Shown here one piece after another: positions 59,076 through 64,000 of a stretch of 64,000 nt of DNA. The stretch covers positions 81,908 through 145,907 of the forward strand of contig NZ_JAGGOI010000008.1 in assembly GCF_018614585.1 (NCBI RefSeq). The letters are read 5' to 3'. Below the pieces are notes generated by a model. That model was not told where the DNA came from, did no database searches, and saw only the letters and a program-made list of their open reading frames with translations. This DNA comes from Streptomyces sp. ISL-1 (GTDB taxonomy: Bacteria; Actinomycetota; Actinomycetes; Streptomycetales; Streptomycetaceae). How positions within the stretch are numbered: position 1 is the stretch's first letter; the number at the start of each line of letters is the position of its first letter. The position numbers and the translations under genes were made by a program.

Positions 59076-59245
59076 GGAACCTCCCTTTAGCAGGATCTCT
59101 GCCACAACTGTCGTAGCAGGACCCATACTTCACCGGAAGTGTCCATGCCAAGAAGATTCCGTGAGGGGATCCGGCTTCTTGACGGAGCGTCGCCCGCTGC
59201 CCAGCATTGAGGCTCGGAAACCGGCGCTGAGGGGCAAAGTCGGTC

Positions 59246-59689
59246 ATGCAGACGATCAAAGACAAGCCGTCAGCAGTCCGGACGGATCTACTGCCGGCTC
59301 TCGCGGGCGTCGCGTCCGCGGTCGCGGGGGTCGGAGTCGCAATGGCGCTCACCGGCGCACAGTCTCCGCTGCGCGCGCCGTTCGTCCTCTTCTTCATGTT
59401 CGCGGGGCCGGCCGGGGGCCTGGCCGCCGTCCTTCACCGGCTGGATCCGGCCGCCCGTGCCGCCGTGGCCGCGACCGGCGCGGTGGCCATCGATCTGCTC
59501 GTTGCCCAATCCCTTTCCACGCCGCGGATCCTGACGGCCGGTGGCGGGATCGCGACAGTCGCCGCGATCACCCTTCTCCTGTTCCTCTGGGCACTGGGAC
59601 GGCATATCCGGAATGCGGAACACACTGATCCGGTAGACCGGTTGATGAAAGGGATCAAGAAGATCCGATCGGGACGGTTCCGTACCTGA
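59246..59689 (+). CDS. Hypothetical four-helix membrane protein
   Basis: A 147-residue membrane protein with four hydrophobic segments (LPALAGVASAVAGVGVAMAL, APFVLFFMFAGPAGGLAAVL, AAVAATGAVAIDLLVAQSL, GGIATVAAITLLLFLWALG). It has a short basic C-terminal tail (RLMKGIKKIRSGRFRT). I do not recognise the family. It stands divergent from the lipase and ahead of the glycan operon, separated by 357 bp, and could be functionally linked to it. ATG 59246; the RBS is weak. Confidence 0.6.
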   Translation: MQTIKDKPSAVRTDLLPALAGVASAVAGVGVAMALTGAQSPLRAPFVLFFMFAGPAGGLAAVLHRLDPAARAAVAATGAVAIDLLVAQSLSTPRILTAGGGIATVAAITLLLFLWALGRHIRNAEHTDPVDRLMKGIKKIRSGRFRT

Positions 59690-60046
59690 CCGCCGAATCG
59701 GTATCAAAAAAGCAAAAAAGTGAGTCCCCGTTCCTGGTCTTGCCATACAGTCCTAATCATCAATACCGTCGTACATCCACCCGCAACGGTCCATCATGCA
59801 AAGCGGCTCCAGGGGAGGGCTCAGTCGTCGCGATGGATCTGGAGCGGGGCGCGGTAGGGGGGTGCCGTGCTCGGTTTCGCGCTCAATCCGAGCCGTACAC
59901 CGCGCGGCCAGTTTTGCCAGCTCACCCACCAAGTACGGAGTGCTATGCCGTCATGACCGGGGTGAGAAGAACCCCCCTTTCGAACCGGACACTCATCCGG
60001 ACTGCCCAGGGGCGGGCAGTCCACCGGTGGAGAGGGAATCACAATC
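59690..60046. other. Leader/promoter region of the glycan operon
   Basis: 357 bp without a supported gene, with lower GC than its surroundings near 59700-59760 (TATCAAAAAAGCAAAAAAG). It contains a strong hairpin at 59999-60022 just before the glycosyltransferase RBS. Open frames crossing it have poor context, though an AGGGGAGGG precedes an ATG at 59832. Confidence 0.55.
59999..60022 (+). promoter_or_regulatory. 5'-UTR hairpin ahead of the glycan operon
   Basis: GGACTGCCC (59999-60007) pairs perfectly with GGGCAGTCC (60014-60022), loop AGGGGC. It ends about 8 nt before the GGAGAGGG RBS, so it could act as an attenuator or limit ribosome access. Confidence 0.5.
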
Positions 60047-60976
60047 ATGAGCTCAGTCCTGCACCCGGCCGCTCCGGGGCAAGATCCGTTCATTGCACCG
60101 TCGCACCATGGCAACACCGCAGAATCAACCGCCCATTCAGCCACACAATCCGCGGCCGCCCAGTCAGCGGGGGCCGGACCGGAAGCGCAGGGAGCCGGCC
60201 GAATAGCACATGCGTACCGTCCGATCTCCTCGCATCTCGCGATCACTCCGCCGGTGAGCGTCGTGATCCCCGCCATGAATGAGGCGGAGAATCTTCCGTA
60301 CGTCTTCAAAACCCTGCCCGACTGGATTCATGAAGTCGTCCTGGTCGACGGCAATTCCAGTGACAACACCGTTCAGGTCGCCCGCGAACTGTGGCCGGAC
60401 GTCAAGGTCGTCAAACAGGTCGGCAAGGGCAAAGGGGATGCCCTCATCAGCGGATTCGCCGCCTGCACCGGCGACATCATCGTGATGGTCGACGCGGACG
60501 GCTCGGCGGACGGCCAGGAGATCGTCTCGTACGTCTCGGCACTCGTTTCGGGCGCCGACTTCGCCAAGGGCTCCCGATTCGCCAACGGCGGCGGCACGGA
60601 CGACATGACCCCGATCCGCAAGCTCGGCAACTGGGTCCTGTGCACCGTCGTCAACGCCAAGTTCGGGGCCCGGTACACCGATCTCTGCTACGGCTACAAC
60701 GCCTTCTGGCGGCACTGCCTGGACAGGATCAGCCTGGACTGCACCGGCTTCGAGATCGAGACGCTGATGAACATCAGGGTGGTCAAGGCCGGACTGCGGG
60801 TGCAGGAGGTCCCCAGCCACGAGTACCTCCGCATCCACGGCGTCAGCAACCTCAGAGCCGTGCGGGACGGGCTGCGGGTCCTCAGAGTGATCCTCAAGGA
60901 GAAGGGCGTGCGCAGAGCCGAGCGTCGCCGTCCGGCGGCGCTGAGCATCGGGATCCCGCGAGGAGGGGCGTCTTGA
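60047..60976 (+). CDS. Glycosyltransferase family 2 (polyprenol-phosphate sugar synthase-like)
   Basis: A 309-residue GT2 enzyme. VSVVIPAMNEAENLPYVFKT opens the fold, LVDGNSSDNTVQVA is the nucleotide-sugar loop, and IIVMVDADGSADGQEI holds the metal-binding DxD-like motif. YTDLCYGYNAFWRHCLD and FEIETLMNIRVVKAGLRVQE match dolichol-phosphate mannosyltransferase-like proteins. The first 75 residues are an unstructured extension; there are no membrane helices. It is coupled to the next glycosyltransferase (TTGA overlap) and a deacetylase, as in surface-glycan operons. Sugar and lipid are not known. ATG 60047, GGAGAGGG upstream. Confidence 0.86.
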   Translation: MSSVLHPAAPGQDPFIAPSHHGNTAESTAHSATQSAAAQSAGAGPEAQGAGRIAHAYRPISSHLAITPPVSVVIPAMNEAENLPYVFKTLPDWIHEVVLVDGNSSDNTVQVARELWPDVKVVKQVGKGKGDALISGFAACTGDIIVMVDADGSADGQEIVSYVSALVSGADFAKGSRFANGGGTDDMTPIRKLGNWVLCTVVNAKFGARYTDLCYGYNAFWRHCLDRISLDCTGFEIETLMNIRVVKAGLRVQEVPSHEYLRIHGVSNLRAVRDGLRVLRVILKEKGVRRAERRRPAALSIGIPRGGAS

Positions 60977-62133
60977 GCGACCGGCGCTTCTCCGTGGTGA
61001 TCTGCGCCTATACGGAGGACCGGTGGGAGGACATCCTCGCGGCCGTCGACTCAGTACGGCGGCAGTCGCTGCCGGCCCTGGAGACGCTGCTTGTGGTCGA
61101 CCACAATCCGGCGCTGCTCGACCGGCTCGCCGAGCAGTACGAGGACTACGGCGAGCACAGTGAGAGCGCGGCGGACGGGGAGAAGGTGCGGGTGCTCGCG
61201 AATGCGGGCCCCCGCGGCCTCTCCGCGGGCCGCAACACCGGAATCGCGGCGGCCCGCGGCGAGTTCGTGGCCTTCCTCGACGACGACGCCGTGGCCGAGC
61301 GCGACTGGCTGCGGTATTTCGCCGAGGGGTACGACGACAGGCGGGTGATGGCCGTCGGGGGACGGACCATGGCGGCCTGGGCGTCCGGGCGCAGGCCGGT
61401 CTGGTTCCCCGAGGAGTTCGACTGGGTCGTGGGCTGTACGTACCGCGGCCTGCCGCCCGGCAAGGTACGGGTGCGCAATGTGCTGGGCGGCAACGCGTCG
61501 TTCCGGCGCAGCGCGTTCGACGCGTCGGGCGGCTTCGCCACCGGGATCGGGCGCGACGGCGACAAGCGGCCGCTGGGCTGCGAGGAGACCGAGCTGTGCA
61601 TCCGGCTCTCCAAGGCGCTGCCCGACGGGGTGCTGCTGATCGACGACCGCGCGGTGATCCACCACAAGGTCCCGGCCGCGCGGGAACGGTTCGGGTATTT
61701 CCGCACCCGCGCGTATGCCGAAGGCCTGTCCAAGGCGCTCGTGGCCCGGAGCGTGGGCGCGGACAAGGGCCTCGAGTCGGAGCGCCGCTACACCACCCGG
61801 GTGCTCCCGGCCGGAGTCGTACGCGGGCTGCGCGACGCGGTGCTTGCCCGCCCGGGCGGCGCGGGCAGGGCCGGCGCGATCGTCGCCGGGGTGGCCGCGG
61901 CGGCGGGCGGCTATGTGGTGGGCAGCATGCGGGCGCGTGGTGGCGGCGCGACGTTCTCGTCAGGACCGATCGCGGCCGCAGCGAGCACTGGGGCGAACGC
62001 AGCCGCGGCAACCACGGGGGCGACCGCAGCCACGCCTCGCACAGGACCGATCGCAGCCTCGTCGAGCACAGGGCGGATCCCCGACACAGGGCGGACCGCC
62101 GCCTCGCCGAGCACAGGAGGTACATCCGGGTGA
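60973..62133 (+). CDS. Glycosyltransferase family 2 with repeat-rich C-terminus
   Basis: A 386-residue GT2 enzyme. FSVVICAYTEDRWEDILAAV and the LLVVDHNP segment begin the fold, NAGPRGLSAGRNTGIAAARG and FVAFLDDDAVAERDWL carry the donor and metal (DDD) site, and GGNASFRRSAFDASGGF is typical of GT2. The GCEETELCIRL motif is the catalytic-base region. About residues 305-320 are hydrophobic (AGAIVAGVAAAAGGYVVGSM); the last 60 are Thr/Ala/Gly/Ser repeats (ASTGANAAAATTGATAATPR). It starts with a TTG at 60973, sharing TTGA with the previous stop; GGAGG lies upstream. Next gene overlaps by GTGA. Confidence 0.85.
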   Translation: MSDRRFSVVICAYTEDRWEDILAAVDSVRRQSLPALETLLVVDHNPALLDRLAEQYEDYGEHSESAADGEKVRVLANAGPRGLSAGRNTGIAAARGEFVAFLDDDAVAERDWLRYFAEGYDDRRVMAVGGRTMAAWASGRRPVWFPEEFDWVVGCTYRGLPPGKVRVRNVLGGNASFRRSAFDASGGFATGIGRDGDKRPLGCEETELCIRLSKALPDGVLLIDDRAVIHHKVPAARERFGYFRTRAYAEGLSKALVARSVGADKGLESERRYTTRVLPAGVVRGLRDAVLARPGGAGRAGAIVAGVAAAAGGYVVGSMRARGGGATFSSGPIAAAASTGANAAAATTGATAATPRTGPIAASSSTGRIPDTGRTAASPSTGGTSG

Positions 62134-62930
62134 GCCGGCCCGTCCCCATCCTGATGTATCACGCCGTCGGACACCGGCCGGCCAAGGCCGCGTACGGACT
62201 GTCCGTCTCGCCCGACGCCTTCGCCGAGCAGATGGAGCTGCTCGGCGAACGCGGGTTCACTCCCCTCACCACGGCACAGCTCGGGGACGCCTGGCGGGCG
62301 GGCGGACGGCCGTTGCCACGGCAGCCGGTGCTGATCACGTTCGACGACGGTTACGAGGGCGTGCACCGGCACGCTCTCCCCGTCCTCGCCAAGCACGGCT
62401 TCGCCTCCACGCTCTTCGTCTCCACGGGCTGGCTGCGTGGGGCGCACGACGAGGGCGGCGCGCTGGACACCATGCTCGACTGGGACCAGGTGCGTGAACT
62501 GTCCGCCGCGGGCACGGAGATCGGCGGGCACACGCACACCCATCCGCAGCTCGACCAGCTCGACGACGACCGGCTCCGCTTCGAGACGGTCCGCTGCCGG
62601 GACATCATCGCGGACGAACTGGGCGCCGTGCCGCTCTCCTTCGCCTATCCGTACGGCTACTCCAGCCGCCGGGTGCGTCGTACGGTCCGGGCGGCGGGTT
62701 TCGCGCAGTCGCTCGCCGTGGGGAACGGCCTGGCCCTGCCCCGGCAGGGGCCGTACGCCCTGCAGCGGGTGACCGTGCGGCGCGCCACCGGCATCGAGGA
62801 GTTCGAGCGGCTGATCGAAGGCCGCTCGATCGCGCGGAACTTCGCCAAGGACCGCGCGCTCACCAAGGGCTACGCCATGGTGCGCCGGGTGCGCCGGGCG
62901 GCCGGCCTGATCCGCCGGAGCGGGGGTTGA
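62130..62930 (+). CDS. Polysaccharide deacetylase (CE4)
   Basis: A 266-residue carbohydrate esterase 4 family protein that removes acetyl groups from N-acetylated sugars. Motif 1 TFDDGYEGV carries the catalytic base and metal Asp. Motif 2 HTHTHPQL (H-x3-H type) supplies metal His residues, and motif 3 SFAYPYGYSSRRV is the active-site groove. No signal peptide is visible, so it may act inside the cell or be tethered through a partner. GTG 62130 overlaps the preceding stop (GTGA), giving a three-gene coupled operon. Likely processes the glycan built by the two GT2 enzymes. Confidence 0.87.
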   Translation: MSRPVPILMYHAVGHRPAKAAYGLSVSPDAFAEQMELLGERGFTPLTTAQLGDAWRAGGRPLPRQPVLITFDDGYEGVHRHALPVLAKHGFASTLFVSTGWLRGAHDEGGALDTMLDWDQVRELSAAGTEIGGHTHTHPQLDQLDDDRLRFETVRCRDIIADELGAVPLSFAYPYGYSSRRVRRTVRAAGFAQSLAVGNGLALPRQGPYALQRVTVRRATGIEEFERLIEGRSIARNFAKDRALTKGYAMVRRVRRAAGLIRRSGG

Positions 62931-62946
62931 CTCGAGGAGCCGGTCG

Positions 62947-63014
62947 CGGGCAGCCCCGGGCGCGGGACCCGGCACGTCGGCAGGCGGCGGAATCGCCTGC
63001 GGGACGGCTGCCCG
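62947..63014 (+). terminator. Nested hairpin after the deacetylase
   Basis: Outer arms CGGGCAGCC (62947-62955) and GGCTGCCCG (63006-63014) enclose a second perfect hairpin GCAGGCG/CGCCTGC (62980-63000). No T-run follows, so the terminator role is likely but not certain. Confidence 0.4.
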
Positions 63015-63130
63015 TGGGAGAACCCGTCGGCGGCGGGGAGCAGGCGCCGGCACCCGCCGCCGAACCGGGCCGGGCGCGGCACGGACCAAAACACCGTGCG
63101 CGCGGCCGTCCCGTGGCGGATCATGGGCGC

Positions 63131-64000
63131 ATGTCTGCCAAGCCTCAGGACGCTCTGCCGATCCGGCTCAACGTCGACGACAGCGATTCACCTTCGGACG
63201 TCGTCGACGCTCTGTTCCTCGGCCGTTTCGCGACGGGCGAGCAGCCGTACTCCCACAGCTCCACCATCGACCGCGTCAAGCCGGGGGCCTCGCTGCTGCC
63301 GCCTGCGGCGTCCGTGCTGCGCTGCGCGCGCGACGACGACCGCAGCGCCACACTCGCCGAGGGCGAGGGCTGGACGCTGCTCGTCTCGCGCTGGAACCGC
63401 GGCGCGGACGTCACGGTCACCGCCGTCACCTCCGAGCTCGCGGAGAAGGTCCTCGGGCAGGCGACGGACGGCGCGCACGACGAGCCGGAGCCGCAGCCCG
63501 AGAACGTCACCATGGGCTTTTGGTACGTATCGCCGCGGCGCGGTCCGCATCGCACCACCCGGCAGATCGCCGCGGGGACCTGGGAGGAGATCCGGCCCAA
63601 CTACACGGCTCCGGTGGCCGACGCAATGGACCGGCTGATGAAGGTGACGCCGGACGACATCGCGGGACGGCTGCTCCTGCTGCACGGGCCGCCCGGCACC
63701 GGGAAGACCTCGGCGCTGCGCACGCTGGCCCGCTCCTGGCGGGACTGGTGCCAGGTCGACTGCGTACTGGACCCGGAGCGGCTGTTCAACGACGTCGGCT
63801 ATCTGATGGACATCGCGATCGGCGAGGACGAGGGCACGTCCAAGGGCCGCTGGCGGCTGCTTCTGCTGGAGGACTGCGACGAGCTGATCCGCGGCGAGGC
63901 CAAGCACACCGCGGGCCAGGCGCTGTCCCGGCTGCTCAACCTCACGGACGGCCTGCTGGGCCAGGGCCGCAACGTCCTGGTCGGGGTGACTACCAACGAG
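63131..64000 (+). CDS. AAA-family ATPase (DUF5925-containing), 3' end cut by window
   Basis: 290 codons run to the window edge from ATG 63131 (MSAKPQDALPIRLNVDDSDS). The N-terminal half (about residues 1-165) is a DUF5925-like domain with WTLLVSRWNRGADVTVTAVT and MGFWYVSPRRGPHRTTRQ. The AAA domain follows: Walker A HGPPGTGKTSALRTLARSW (about 190), Walker B LLLLEDCDELIRGEAK, and GRNVLVGVTTNE (sensor I) at the edge. The rest lies outside. It may act as a chaperone-like or remodelling ATPase. No RBS is obvious. No other start is better. Confidence 0.83.
   Translation, partial: MSAKPQDALPIRLNVDDSDSPSDVVDALFLGRFATGEQPYSHSSTIDRVKPGASLLPPAASVLRCARDDDRSATLAEGEGWTLLVSRWNRGADVTVTAVTSELAEKVLGQATDGAHDEPEPQPENVTMGFWYVSPRRGPHRTTRQIAAGTWEEIRPNYTAPVADAMDRLMKVTPDDIAGRLLLLHGPPGTGKTSALRTLARSWRDWCQVDCVLDPERLFNDVGYLMDIAIGEDEGTSKGRWRLLLLEDCDELIRGEAKHTAGQALSRLLNLTDGLLGQGRNVLVGVTTNE

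Noticed and set aside
59740..60282. A possible gene in the leader of the glycan operon, with an internal ATG at 59832
   Set aside because: Despite a purine-rich stretch upstream, the product is low-complexity and Arg-rich without recognisable domains, and overlaps the glycosyltransferase start.
62870..63124. Small minus-strand frame between the deacetylase and the AAA ATPase
   Set aside because: No RBS, Arg/Pro-rich composition and overlap with the nested hairpin make coding unlikely.

Overview
The window is a gene-dense, very GC-rich stretch of a Streptomyces chromosome. The evidence is a pair of chaplin genes, a mycothiol-dependent formaldehyde dehydrogenase, codons ending mostly in G or C, frequent GTG and TTG starts, a tRNA gene without an encoded CCA, and many short translationally coupled operons. 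From memory, the order chaplins - gluconate genes - soxR - hmgA - GDSL lipase resembles the S. coelicolor region around SCO1674-SCO1725; this was not checked. I see no phage, insertion sequence, CRISPR array, origin or large transferred island. About 58 protein genes and one tRNA are supported. The first gene (long chaplin) and the last (AAA ATPase) are cut by the window edges.

Layout. 0-2.7 kb: long and short chaplins, an M20 peptidase, tRNA-Leu(GAG) with a strong terminator. 2.7-7.1 kb: pseudouridine synthase, a metallo-beta-lactamase-fold hydrolase coupled to mycothiol-dependent formaldehyde dehydrogenase, an amino-acid permease. 7.2-10 kb: gluconate locus (gntR divergent from gntK-gntP). 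10-16.6 kb: a sulfite-oxidase-family molybdoenzyme with its cytochrome b partner, ASCH protein, FAD dehydrogenase, Nudix hydrolase, two DUF202 membrane proteins, a histidine-rich protein and a second metallo-beta-lactamase-fold hydrolase. 16.8-22.4 kb: acyl-CoA catabolism (APH-like kinase plus acyl-CoA dehydrogenase; SDR, acyl-CoA ligase and TetR). 22.5-30 kb: secreted NamZ-like and penicillin-acylase-like hydrolases, an alpha/beta hydrolase, a zinc-ribbon protein and a BKACE enzyme. 30-34.4 kb: soxR, MaoC hydratase, two TetR regulators, a second acyl-CoA dehydrogenase. 34.5-46.2 kb: ArsR-like regulator, EamA and MFS exporters/importers, an ADH/ALDH pair, an orphan MalK-type ATPase, a CitMHS transporter and an Fe-S molybdopterin oxidoreductase. 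46.5-51.6 kb: homogentisate dioxygenase with a GntR regulator, a type-ISP specificity-domain protein, a CaiB/BaiF CoA-transferase and a small basic protein. 51.8-59.7 kb: a DUF4331 - TPR - NicO metal-transport cluster, a Ser/Thr kinase and a secreted GDSL lipase. 60-64 kb: a coupled operon of two glycosyltransferases and a polysaccharide deacetylase, then an AAA ATPase.

How the parts may work together. The most striking pattern is regulatory. Three kinds of palindromic TetR-type operator each recur at more than one locus: (i) CATACCGACYGGT at four promoters (APH/acyl-CoA dehydrogenase, SDR/ligase/TetR, MFS transporter, molybdopterin oxidoreductase); (ii) AACTA-N7-TAGTT in the TetR/acyl-CoA dehydrogenase divergent region and ahead of the ALDH/ADH operon; (iii) TGAGCAAGCGCTTAG ahead of the MaoC hydratase and ahead of a TetR gene. 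Together they suggest that scattered lipid or acyl-CoA catabolic genes in this window form three small regulons, each with a candidate repressor encoded here.

Gene gaps contain many tandem minisatellites (9, 16, 18 and about 80 bp units) and a dispersed GC-rich palindromic element. One copy of that element appears to sit inside the coding sequence of an alcohol dehydrogenase.
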